DNA from: Strigamia acuminata
Taxonomy: Eukaryota; Arthropoda; Chilopoda; Geophilomorpha; Linotaeniidae
Direction of reading: 5' to 3'
Length of the DNA: 64,000 bases
NCBI GenBank assembly: GCA_949358305.1
Contig: OX442315.1
Coordinates: 3,844,001 to 3,908,000, forward strand
Shown: in pieces, positions 41,201-64,000 of the stretch
Position numbering within the stretch: position 1 is the stretch's first letter
Layout: each line of letters opens with the position of its first letter
Translations under genes and position numbers: made by a program
Notes under the pieces: model-generated
Seen by the model: only the letters and a program-made list of their open reading frames with translations
What the model was told of the DNA's origin: nothing
Databases searched by the model: none

Positions 41201-43800
41201 GAATCAATTCCAACCCAATTTAACATTACATCAATACAATGGCGGATCCAGACTCATTGGGGCCCCTAGGGGGCCCCTCAAAAAACATACTTAACAGGCC
41301 CCTAATGGCCCCTCACAAGGGGACGCCTCAACAAATTTAACGGGCCCCTCAAAATACTCAGCAGGCCCCTCAATGAACTTAGCGGGCCCCTCAATAAACT
41401 TAGCGGCCCCTCAATAAACTTAGCGGCCCCTCAATAAACTTAGCGGGCCCCTCAATAAACTTAGCGGGCCCCTCAATAAACTTAGCCGGAACCTCAATAA
41501 ACTTAGCGGGCCCCTCAATGAACTTAGCGGGCCCCTAAACGTACTTAGCGGGCTCCTACACACACTTAATGGGCCCTTAACGTACTTAGCAGGCCCTAAA
41601 ACGTATTTACAGCTAGGGGGCCCCTCAACATATTTACAGCTAAGGGGCCCCTCAACATACTTATAGTTACGGACCCCTTAACATACTTACACTTACGGGC
41701 CCCTCAACATACTTACAGTTACGGACCCCTAAACATATTTAGTTAGGGGGCCCCTCAACATGCTTACAGTTAGGGGGCCCCTCAACATATTTAGTTCGGG
41801 GGCCCCTCAATTTACTAACAGTTAGCGGCTCCTAAACATATTTACAGTTAGGGGCCCGTCAACATACTTACAGTTAGGGGGATCTATATCAGGGCAAATA
41901 CGCTTTGAGCCCAGGGCCCCCAAATTCTAGGGGCCCCCCTAAGTCATTGAGCATCTATATATATGTATATTAAAAAAAAGTTGCTTTATATAGAAAGTAT
42001 AATTATTTCATTTTATTATTAAAAATTTTGATAAAAGGGGCCCCGAAAAAACCTCAAGCCCAGGGCCCCCAAAAAGCTAGATCGTAAACATGTTTCGCGG
42101 GCCTCTCATGTACACTTATGTATTATATATTTGTAAATTTGTATACGTACCCACAAGTCTGTAAGCGCAATTGGCAATCGCTGCGGTAGACATTGCCATT
42201 GGAAGCACAGACGGGTCTTTCCAGGAAGCCGCGCACGGGCGGACAGGAGGTGGGACAATTCTCGTTGGATGACGTGAGGTTGAAGCACGCACCGGGATGG
42301 GCCAAGCGGATGCCGGTAGCGCACGCCTGTTGCGCCCACTTGCACTCGTTGTCGTACGTGACCGCGTCGGAGCCGCAGACCGGGTCGTGATGGCCGTAAC
42401 AAAACGCTGTGCACGAACGACCTTTCACCTCGATGCAGTGTTTGAGAGACGGAAGTGCAACAACTGTAGGTCGTCTGCGAATTAAAGTTACACAACATGG
42501 AATTAATTTGGGAAAACGAGTAGTGAATAGTAAACATCGAGCACGACATGACACTCGCGCCGGCGGTGCCGGCTGGTGACGAGGGAGGGAAGTTAACGTA
42601 AATGGGAGAAATGAACGTTTCAACTGTAGGCTGAGGGAGGTTGGTCGGTTGGTTGGTGCGTGACGATTTCCGCACGTTTTGTGAAGAGATAAATCGTCTT
42701 CTTGTTTCGTTGGGCCAATCAGTCGATGCGTGGAGTCGGATTTTAATTAATTGTTGGAAATTGGGTGTTGGGAATTTGGTTTTATATTTTCATGAAATGA
42801 TTTCTGGTTTTTGGTGAAATTTTTTTTCAATGGGATTTTTTTTTTTGGTGGGATTTTTCACATTGTTGCAATGGAATTATTAATTTTTAAATGAAATTTT
42901 CACGTTATTTAATGAATTTTTTTTTTTTTTTAAATTTTTGTATTGTTTTAGTAAAATTATTGTTAGTTGATGAATTTAGTTGTTTTTCAATGAAAATTTC
43001 ACATTATTTTAAAGAAGTTTCTACTTTTTTAATGAAATTTCATAATATTTCAGTGAATTTCCTGTGTTTTGATGAAATTTTCCTAATTTGATAAAATTGT
43101 ACATTATTTGATAAAATTTCACATTATTTTAATGAAATTTTCACATTATATGATGAAATTTTCACATTATATGATAATATTCACATTATATGATAATATT
43201 TCACATTATATGAGAATATTTCACATTATTTGACAAATTTTAGCATTATTTGATAAATTTAAGCATTAGTTGACAACTCTTAGCCTTATTTGACAAATTT
43301 TGGCCTTATTTGACAAATTTTAGCATTATTTGACAAATTTTAGCATTATTTGACAAATTTTAGCATTATTTGACAAATTTTCACATTATTTGACAAATTT
43401 TCATATTATTTGACAAATTTTCATATTATTTGACAAATTTTAGCATTATTTGACAAATTTTAGCATTATTTGACAAATTTTAGCATTATTTGACAAATTT
43501 TAACATTATTTGACAAATTTTACCATTATTTGACAAACTTTAGGATTATTTGATAAATTTTAGCATTATTAGACAAATTTTCACATTATTTGACAAATTT
43601 TAACATTATCCTACAAATTTCCTGTTTGTTAATGAAATTTTCACATTATTTTAATAAATTATTATTAATTACACATTATTTGATAAATTCCCTTTAAAAT
43701 TTACCAAAAATTCCAAATTATTTTCAACTTCCCATTTTTTAATGAAATTTCACAACAACTCAATGAATTCCCTGACATTAATAAAAATTACATAAAACCT

Positions 43801-43834
<34 letters not shown>

Positions 43835-44605
43835 AAACAAAATTCCACCATTAATTCATTAAAACCCAACAAAAAAAAAAAAACCACCATGACTTGAATT
43901 TTTTCAACAAATTCCATCACATCATGACTGCCATGAACTATCCCTGATACTGATTAATCATTAATCATCACCAAAACCTTCAAAACCCACAAAAAACCCA
44001 CCAAAACCCTCAAAACCAAAAAACCAAATGTCCCCTCTAAGCCCCCGTACAACGAACCATCTTACCCACAATTCCTCCTCTTCATCTCACACTCACTGGC
44101 ATAAATAACTCCATCCGAGCCACACACCGGCGTCGAACCAATCTCCCTGCACTGTCGCGGACACTCGACACCAGCTGCCGCTGTCACACCTGCAAAACAA
44201 AAGAAACAAGCGTGACCTTGGCAACAAAACCAACCAAACTACCGTAAAGCGACAAGTGAAAAATGGCCGCGCACGTTTTTCCAACAAACCACTAATTACT
44301 CAACACAAATTCCCACGCCCCCTTCAGGTCGCCAGGTGACCAACATGACCTCGTCCAGCAAGGTATTCCCCCTAACTCAAGGTGAAGCGAAAGTTTGAGG
44401 TCATTTGCCCCTCCTTTCACACTCGAAAAGGGTTAAGTAATAAGTAAACACACTTAACAGCGCCACTCCCGCGTAGCGCGCCAACCCTGGCGGCCGGCGC
44501 GCGCAACTATTTCCGGATTCGCGCTTTGACGAAATTGTGAATTAAAATTTTTTTTCTTTTACCTGATTGGACGAGCAGGAGGAATGCGATGTTCCACCTG
44601 TTCAT
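35220..44605 (-). CDS. Secreted multi-Kazal serine protease inhibitor (agrin/follistatin-like Kazal repeats)
   Basis: Ten exons, all in phase: 44605-44563, 44189-44066, 42474-42151, 40312-40169, 40096-40059, 39986-39866, 37866-37546, 36645-36496, 35559-35410, 35301-35220. They give 498 aa. Exon 1 encodes a short signal peptide (NIAFLLLVQS). Then come nine Kazal domains with the pattern C-x3-C-x7-VCGSDG-x-Y-x3-C-x6-C; exons 3 and 7 carry two domains each. Most introns are phase 2 and fall right after the fifth cysteine, so each domain is completed by the next exon; the final 27-residue exon supplies the last cysteine. Kazal domains block serine proteases by presenting a reactive loop near the second cysteine. 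Different loop residues suggest several targets. No laminin G, SEA or EF-hand domain is present, so it is not full agrin. Confidence 0.9.
35737..36340. repeat. Minisatellite, exactly 20-bp units (AATTTCGACAAAATTGTATA)
   Basis: About 30 units fill nearly the whole intron between Kazal exons 8 and 9. Variants exchange TTT/GTC and GTATA/TTATA. The open frames YNFVEI-like on the minus strand arise from the repeat. Confidence 0.95.
36780..37265. repeat. ATCGATTTTTTTT-rich low-complexity tract
   Basis: An irregular cluster of ATCGAT and poly-T/poly-A tracts in Kazal intron 7; a ~230-bp portion occurs twice (about 36770-37030 and 37115-37265). Confidence 0.6.
37917..38905. repeat. 20-bp minisatellite with higher-order repeats
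   Basis: The basic unit is TCGCAAAATCTCGAAATTTC and variants. Superimposed are longer identical copies: sequence from 38357 recurs at 38472 (115 bp away) and 38750 (393 bp away), and the block 38200-38330 recurs at 38600-38730. It lies in Kazal intron 6. Confidence 0.9.
38910..39860. other. Kazal intron 6, non-repeat part
   Basis: Mixed-composition sequence. The 39200-39560 block is GC-richer and looks like a dispersed repeat, but no family signature could be assigned. Short ACAGAAGGCCCC-type triplication at 39740-39775. No coding exon seen. Confidence 0.4.
40375..40690. repeat. GGGCCCCCTAATGACAT minisatellite
   Basis: Around twelve irregular 22-27-bp units with TTTGGGCCCCCTAATGACAT and TTATGATCTGGGGCCC. 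It lies in the intron between Kazal exons 3 and 4. Confidence 0.85.
40780..41138. mobile_element. Candidate solo LTR, 359 bp
   Basis: The piece begins TGTGACG and ends CGTCACA, a perfect 7-bp inverted end of the TG...CA type. It contains AATAAA-like signals (near 40937 and 41092) and its composition differs from the minisatellites on both sides. No clean target duplication was found, so this is tentative. Confidence 0.4.
41260..41890. repeat. GGCCCCTCAATAAACTTAGCG minisatellite, 20-21-bp units and variants
   Basis: Roughly 25 units, the best conserved at 41380-41530, drifting to CCCCTCAACATACTTACAGTTAGGG further right. It is unusually GC-rich compared with the other intronic arrays here. Confidence 0.85.
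43090..43620. repeat. Minisatellite, exactly 20-bp units (TAGCATTATTTGACAAATTT)
   Basis: About 25 units in the intron between Kazal exons 2 and 3; flanked by T- and A-runs. Confidence 0.95.
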
Positions 44606-44650
44606 GGCGCTCGATTGACTGGTCGCATTGGATTCAGATCGGCTTTTATA
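44606..44650 (-). promoter_or_regulatory. TATA + initiator promoter of the Kazal gene
   Basis: On the minus strand TATAAAA occupies 44650-44644. CCAGTC follows with its A at 44620, exactly 30 bp downstream of the first T. The ATG is at 44605, which leaves only ~15 nt of 5' UTR. The arrangement matches arthropod core promoters. Confidence 0.7.
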
Positions 44651-45482
44651 TTTCAACTCGACCCGCTGTTTCGAGGCCCGAGGGGTGATGACGTCATTAA
44701 GATGTCCGAACGAGCCAATCGTCGGGTCGGGATTTTTTTTATTTTTCGTTTTTATTTCGGGATGAGATGCGGAGAGAAGGAAAAAATGATAAAGGATTGG
44801 ACACGCCTGTTTCATTTAATTGGCCCGGTTCCGTTAGATTGTCAAGGTCATTTTTCGTTTTGTTTTTATTTATTTTTTTTTATCTCGCTAGGGGGATTTG
44901 TTTAATTTTAGAAGAAATAAAAATAAAATTATTTTTATTTATATTTATTATTATTATTATTTTTTTTTTAATAAATAAAAAATAGCAGAAGCGTCGTTGA
45001 GTTATGGATTTTTGGAATTTATGGCCTTCCATATCCGCCATAACTCAAAAAACGTAATAATTACGCCGAAATAATTCAAACCCGACTTGTAAATTGTAAT
45101 CAACAAAAACAAAAATGATTTAATGTCAATAAACTTAAAATCGAGTCAAAACATCGCGTAAATTTCACATCCCGAACCCGCCATTTGCAATTTTCGTTTC
45201 CATGGCAGCCAAACTAAACACGAAATCCCCACCAACGAAATAACTATTAAACAAACCAATAAACTGTCAATTAAAATTCCAAACAAAAGAAAACAAATCT
45301 CAAATTCCATTTAACTCCCGCAATAAAGCCACGCAAAGCGCCATTGTTCATTTCCTTCCCTAACGACCAGCAAACATTCCATAGCAACAACACTAACCCC
45401 ATACAACCAAGGCAGAAACCTGAACAGGCCTGTCGGTAGGAGTTCAAGATGCAGCTCGAGGTGGCTTCGTAACCGGCGTGTC
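44651..45482. other. Divergent intergenic region, Kazal gene / SAMD15-like gene
   Basis: About 830 bp. CRE-like GATGACGTCATTA at 44687-44699. An A/T-rich middle (44880-44990). The SAMD15 promoter is probably near 45300-45480, without a recognisable TATA box. Confidence 0.5.
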
Positions 45483-48400
45483 ATGCAGGAAGTGGCCACC
45501 AGGCGCGTGGGTGAAGGCGAGCAAGTGTGGGAGCGGAAATGGATTTCGGACGAGTCATCGGAGGCGGAAAATGAGGAGACGACTGACGATGGGGCTGAAG
45601 AGATTTCGAAGGATCCGTTGGACAGGACGTGTGCCAAAATTTGCATAAATTACGAGCCGAGCGGGAGGCGGTTGCGGTCGGCGACGAGCAGATCGACGGG
45701 ACGGCCCGGCGTGTTGCAGTTCGCTCGGCCGCCGGAGAGTGACGAGGAGGATTCGAGGGTTCCTCGAGCTGTGTTTTGGGATTTGTACCAAGTTGGGCTT
45801 TGGATCACTTCTCTCGGGTTTCCGCAGTACAAGGTTGTTTGTCATGTGTGGTTGGTGCGGTGGCGAATTTGGGAATTTCCGGAAAATTTCCGGAAAATTT
45901 CCGGAATTTCCGGAAAATTGACTGAATGGCTGGGAAAGATTTTCGTCGATTTTCCGAGATTTTCGGATCGGCTGGGAGTTTTCCGAGATCTGAAAATGTC
46001 GGAAAAGTTCCGGCGGATCTGAAAGTCTCGGAAAAATTCCTGTTGATCTGAAAAAAAATACCCATCAACTTAAAAATGTCGGAAAAAATCCATGTTGTTA
46101 GTATTTCAAAGAGATTTTTTTGAAATAGGATCTAGGAAAAATTCCGGAACTCAGTAATCTGAATCTGCATGCATTTGCATGAGAAATAAATTCATTTTGA
46201 GTATAAAATTTGAATGTTTACGCAAATCGATTTTTCATGACATAATTGTATTTTCCAACAAATTAATGCATTTTCTGACGGAATAACGCACTTTCCGATG
46301 AAATAATGCACTTGCCGACGGAGAATTAATAGACTTTCCACTAAAATAATGCATTTCTCAGAAATATTAATACATTTTCTGACAAAGTAATGCATTTTCC
46401 GACGGAATAATACATTTTCTGGTGAAATAATGCACTTTCCTGGTGAAATAACGCATTTTCCAGAAAAATAATGCATTTTTCAGAAAAATAATGCATTTTC
46501 CAGAAAAGTAATGCATTTTCCAGAAAAGTGATGCATTTTCCAGAAAAGTAATGAATGCATTTTCCAGAAAAGTAATGCATTTTCCAGAAAAGTAATGCAT
46601 TTTCCAGAAAAGTAATGCATTTTCCAGAAAAATAATGCATTTTCCAGAAAAGTAATGCATTTTCCAGAAAAGTAATGCATTTTCCAGAAAAGTAATGCAT
46701 TTTTGCAGAAAAGTAATGCATTTTCCAGAAAAGTAATGCATTTTCCAGAAAATAATGCATTTTCCAGAAAAATAATGCATTTTCTGATAAAATGCATTTT
46801 CCAGAAAAAAAAATGCATTTTCAGACGAAATGATTTGTTTCCCGATGAACTAATGAATTTTCCGATAAACTAATGCATTTTCAAGTTTGAAAAAAACTGA
46901 CCCTGCATTTTGTAGGCGAACAAGGAGCCCTAGTCCACCTCCCACTCGTAAACTCCAACGTTCCATACCATCCCAACTAATGATAATGACCAAGAATCCA
47001 AGAATCCCAAAGTGAGGTCTTTGGGCGTGGGCCTGCGTTGCCCTCGCAAAGGCCACCACCTCTGCCCACAATCCCGCCCAAGAAGAAGAGCTCTGCTTAG
47101 CAGCTCAACCGTCCACAACGACCAACTCAACCAGCAAGAAAGCGCCCAAAGTGACTAAGCCAAACTGCCCAAACAAACTGACAAGCGAGCCAAAACACAA
47201 CTCTTCTTGTCTTCTTCTTTTTCTTGCTGTTTTATTGGTCAGCGTTGATGACCTGTGCAAATTCATTACAGCCAACTCTACTTGGCCTTGGGCAGGGTCA
47301 GTGATGAAAGGGTTGCAGATATAATTAAGGTTAATGCATGAGTTTGGAGCCCTGGGGCTGAGGCAGGGCCCAATGCATGTTTGGATGATCCTTTGCCTCC
47401 CATATCAACAGATACTCTCTTGTTTGTGGCAATTGAGGCGTGGGCAAATTGATTTTCCATTGTCTACTTGCAGTTCCAAAGATAGATTAGGCCAATGTTC
47501 ATTATCCTAGGGATGGGTGCCCGGGGGCCCCGGCTTTGCATCCTTTTAAAAAGACATTATTTTGGCCGTAATTAATTTTTTCACTCGAATAAGTGCATTT
47601 TTTTGCACTTAAATGCTCCATTTTCCCACATGGGAACATGAAAAGTGCATTTTTGGAACCATGGAACCATGGGGCCCCCTAAAGGGACCAGGGGGTACGA
47701 CAATCAGAATCTGCGTGTCAGAGATTCGGAAAGATTTAGATCGGGGGTCGGCGAGTAATTTTAAGTGGGGTCCGGATACTATTGAAAATTTTTATCGAGG
47801 TCCAGAAAAAAAGACTTAAACGTCGCTAAAACGTCACCGCGATCCACGACCTTCCGCAGTCCGTATCCGGACCGCGGTCCACCCGTTGCCGACCGCTGAT
47901 TATTTTAATAAAAAAGTCGGAAATATTTTAACTTTTGTCCATTTTTCGACAAAAAATTCAACATGGTTTCCCGAGTTTCCATTTTTTTCAGGACCGGTCA
48001 GACCAAGGGGGCCCCCGAGTCCGACCGGTCGTGATGGGTTGTCGTGGTGTCACGATTCGTGTTTATTTTTTGGTTTTAAGTATAGTCATTTCATTTTTTT
48101 TCCAGCAATGCTTCGAAGCCAACCACATTTCAGGCCAGCAGTTGATATTATTAAATGGGAATTCACTTCCTCAAATGGGCATCACTATTCATAATCACAT
48201 CAAAGTAAAAAAAAATAAAAATAATATTATTTTATATATGTAATTTTATGTCGATGCAAGTTTCAAAACTGAAAAAAAAACTTTTTTTGGTTTCGGGGCA
48301 GATTATCTTAAAAAATGTCCACCAACTTCTGGGAATAACAGCCGCCAATAGCCGGAAAAGCATCGTCGAAACACCGCGCGAAGAAATCGGTATTATTATT

Positions 48401-48904
48401 ATTCATGTCCGACATAAACGTATTATTTTAACAACGCGCTGTGATTGGTCGAGATCTGTTGGTACTAAATCATCAAATACTAAACACATTAGAATTTAAT
48501 AGGCCGGCCATCAGAAATACATAGATTTCGATGTCGCTCGTTTCCTCAAAACGACGTTTTAGAGGTTTTTTGCATATTCGACACGCACGTGATCCGTAAA
48601 AATCATAAATTAAATGCAAAAATTGCCTTTTTTTATAAAAAAAATGGCCGTTTCTGCAAAATAATATATTGCATGCATTTATGCATTTATCCGGCCTCTA
48701 ACGACCGTTATGTTTAATTTTTGGTGTTTTTCAGCGTTGTACTTGGAAAAAAAGTCGTTCCGCGGCGAAAAGTCGTCGAAGTTGACTTTCGAGAAGTTTC
48801 TCCACGAAACCCAAGACAGAATTTGGGAGCCGCAACATTTGGCTAACTTTGCCTTCATGGCCCCTCCAGAGCAAAGAATCAAGGTTCCTGCATTGAGGAA
48901 GTGA
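45483..48904 (+). CDS. SAMD15: SAM domain protein, SAMD15-like
   Basis: Four exons in consistent phase: 45483-45833, 48106-48204, 48302-48389, 48735-48904. They give 235 aa. The N-terminal ~85 residues are acidic and low in structure. The SAM domain begins at VFWDLYQVGLWITSLGFPQYK (split: VFWDLYQVGLW, ITSLGFPQYK) at about residue 95 and continues through exon 2 (SGQQLILLNG, LPQMGIT). Exon 4 (LTFEKFL) resembles the segment after SAM in vertebrate SAMD15. Vertebrate SAMD15 is much longer (over 650 aa), mainly through its N-terminus. The molecular role of the family is poorly known; SAM domains mediate protein-protein contacts. Assignment to SAMD15 rests on remembered motif similarity. Confidence 0.75.
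46440..46815. repeat. Minisatellite, 20-bp units (TTTCCAGAAAAGTAATGCAT)
   Basis: About 18 units in intron 1 of the SAMD15-like gene, with degenerate units back to 46250. The long minus-strand open frames (HYFSGKCITFLENAL-like) are repeat artefacts. Confidence 0.95.
47742..47899. mobile_element. Short inverted-repeat element, hAT-like ends
   Basis: GGGGGTCGGCGAGTAA...GGGGTCCGGATAC at the left mirrors GTATCCGGACCGCGGTCCACCC and GTTGCCGACCGCTG at the right. The GGGGTCGGCAAC-type end is common in hAT MITEs. The 8-bp target duplication is not preserved. Confidence 0.5.
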
Positions 48905-50437
48905 AAAACATTAAAAATCAAAATCCAATAACAAGGATGTAAACACTGGGCGAAAAAAGTAACCTGCAATTTGAAAAAGAAAAAATTAAGAAGTGAAAAA
49001 AAAAAAATGATGTGAGTCAGTCGAATGACCCGGTCATCAGTTTGAAGTTTTTCTATTGATTTAATCATACAGAAATTTGTAGTTACATTATTAGTGGTTT
49101 CTTTTGTTTTCGATTGAAACACGTAAAATGGAAACAAATTGTAAAGGAGCTAGTTGGAATTAAAAGATGGCCGTTGTTGACGGTATTTCCCGCTCGGAAA
49201 TAAATAGAAATTGAATAGTTTTGTTTAAAAGTAACGAGTAAAAATTAAGTAAATTTTTTTTTAATTAAAGTAATTTATAGTTGACGATTTTTTTTTTCTT
49301 TTGGTTGGCGAAAGAAATGTTTTGCTCGGAATGATTCGAGTTTGAGATCAGTGGTGCGGATATTTTGTGAGGGGAAAGGTCATTTTTGGGGGCAAGTGGT
49401 CATTTTGTGGGGGACAAAAAATCGAGAAATAATGAAAATGGTAAAATTTAAGACGAAACTGTAAAATTTATTTATGAAGATTAGAATTTTGTTATTTTGA
49501 ATTTAAAGAAAAAATGAAGATGATATTGAGATAAAATAATTTTCCACTAAAGAGATTTTTGTAAAAAAGGATATTTTTCATTAAAAAAATCTTTTGGCCA
49601 GATAAAATGACAAATTTCGTACGAAAAATGACAAAAATTTGTTTGAAAAATTACAAATTTCGCTTAAAAATGATAAATTGCGTATGAAAAATGATAAATT
49701 TCGTTCGAAAATGGTGATTTTCATATGAAAAAGGACAAATTTTATATGAAAAATGTCAAATTTCAGATAAAAAATATCAAATTTCGGATGAAAAATGACA
49801 AATTTCATATGAAAAATGACAAATTTCATATGAAAAATGACAAATTTCATATGAAAAATGACAAATTTCATATGAAAAATACAAATTTCATATGAAAAAT
49901 GACAAATTTCATATGAAAAATAACAAATTTCATTGAAAAATAACAAATTTCATTGAAAAATAACAAATTTCATCAAAAAATAACAAATTTCATCAAAAAA
50001 TAACAAATTTCGGACGAAAAATGGCAATTTCCCATGAAAAACATCGATTCTCCATGAAAAAACATTAATTTTCCATGAAAAAACATCGATTTTCCATGAA
50101 AAACATCGATTTCCTATGAAAAAACATCGATTTCCCATGAAAAAACATCGATTTTCCATGTAAAGACATCAATTTCTCATAAAAATGCCAAGCAGCGATG
50201 ACTAACCCACAAACTTAATTCACACCAAATTTCAAAACCTCAAAAATCGAGACATTTCCAGCACTCAAAAAAAATAAAAAAAATAAAATCGTCAACTACT
50301 AAAAACCGTGATAATCTCATCCAAAGTAAATCTCAGGTCCATCAAATGCTAACAATCAAAAATCAAACTCAACTACGAATTCAAATAAGTTAACCATAAT
50401 AAAAAAGCGAAAAATTAAAATAAAAATAAATCAATAA
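48905..50437. other. Convergent intergenic region, SAMD15-like gene / mib1
   Basis: It holds the likely SAMD15 polyadenylation signal AATAAA (49199-49204) and a 21-bp minisatellite (49580-50165), plus A/T-rich mib1 3' sequence. No canonical AATAAA on the minus strand directly after the mib1 stop was found. No other gene seen. Confidence 0.55.
49580..50165. repeat. Minisatellite, 21-bp units (two families)
   Basis: AAATTTCATATGAAAAATGAC units (49620-49930) pass into ACATCGATTTTCCATGAAAAA units (50030-50165). Both are 21 bp. Confidence 0.9.

Positions 50438-64000
<13,563 letters not shown>

Noticed and set aside
46341-46818. Three overlapping minus-strand ORFs of 112-139 codons (HYFSGKCITF repeats)
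   Set aside because: They come from a 20-bp minisatellite inside a SAMD15 intron. Several frames are open together and there is no codon-level conservation among units.

Overview
The window is nuclear DNA of an animal, most likely an arthropod. It has many short introns, CpG is not visibly depleted, and one gene carries a TATA box 30 bp upstream of a CAGT-type initiator. The coding content is metazoan: THOC1, mind bomb 1, a SAMD15-like protein, a multi-Kazal inhibitor and DEG/ENaC channels. Species cannot be read from the sequence; a chelicerate or crustacean would fit.

Layout. 1-28 kb: a minus-strand tandem cluster of three DEG/ENaC-type channel genes (A at 27.6-18.4 kb, B at 18.4-16.3 kb, C at 15.8 kb and below), heavily invaded by transposons. 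Two complete Ty3/Gypsy-type LTR elements with apparently identical LTR pairs and 4-bp target duplications split genes C (367-12140) and A (18715-25057). Element 1 is potentially autonomous. It has gag, pol with an apparent -1 frameshift signal, and a spliced third ORF of unknown function. Element 2 is non-autonomous, with one uninterrupted 4.6-kb ORF that lacks protease, reverse transcriptase and RNase H. Foldback and Harbinger-like MITEs lie in the channel introns, and their insertion points are visible by comparing genes A and C.

29.4-34.7 kb (minus): THOC1 in 13 exons with a C-terminal death domain; intron 9 holds a Tc1-like transposon with ~410-bp inverted repeats. 35.2-44.6 kb (minus): a secreted 498-aa protein of nine Kazal domains in 10 exons. 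45.5-48.9 kb (plus): a SAMD15-like SAM-domain gene, divergent from the Kazal gene. 50.4-64 kb (minus, running off the right edge): the ankyrin and triple-RING C-terminal half of mind bomb 1.

Most introns carry their own private A/T-rich minisatellite. Periods cluster at 20-21, 31 and about 41 bp, close to whole multiples of a DNA helical turn. Open frames inside these arrays are not genes. The channel cluster looks like a decaying, transposon-rich array. The THOC1-Kazal-SAMD15-MIB1 segment looks like ordinary single-copy genes. Exon coordinates come from reading splice sites and matching remembered family features, not from alignments or transcripts.
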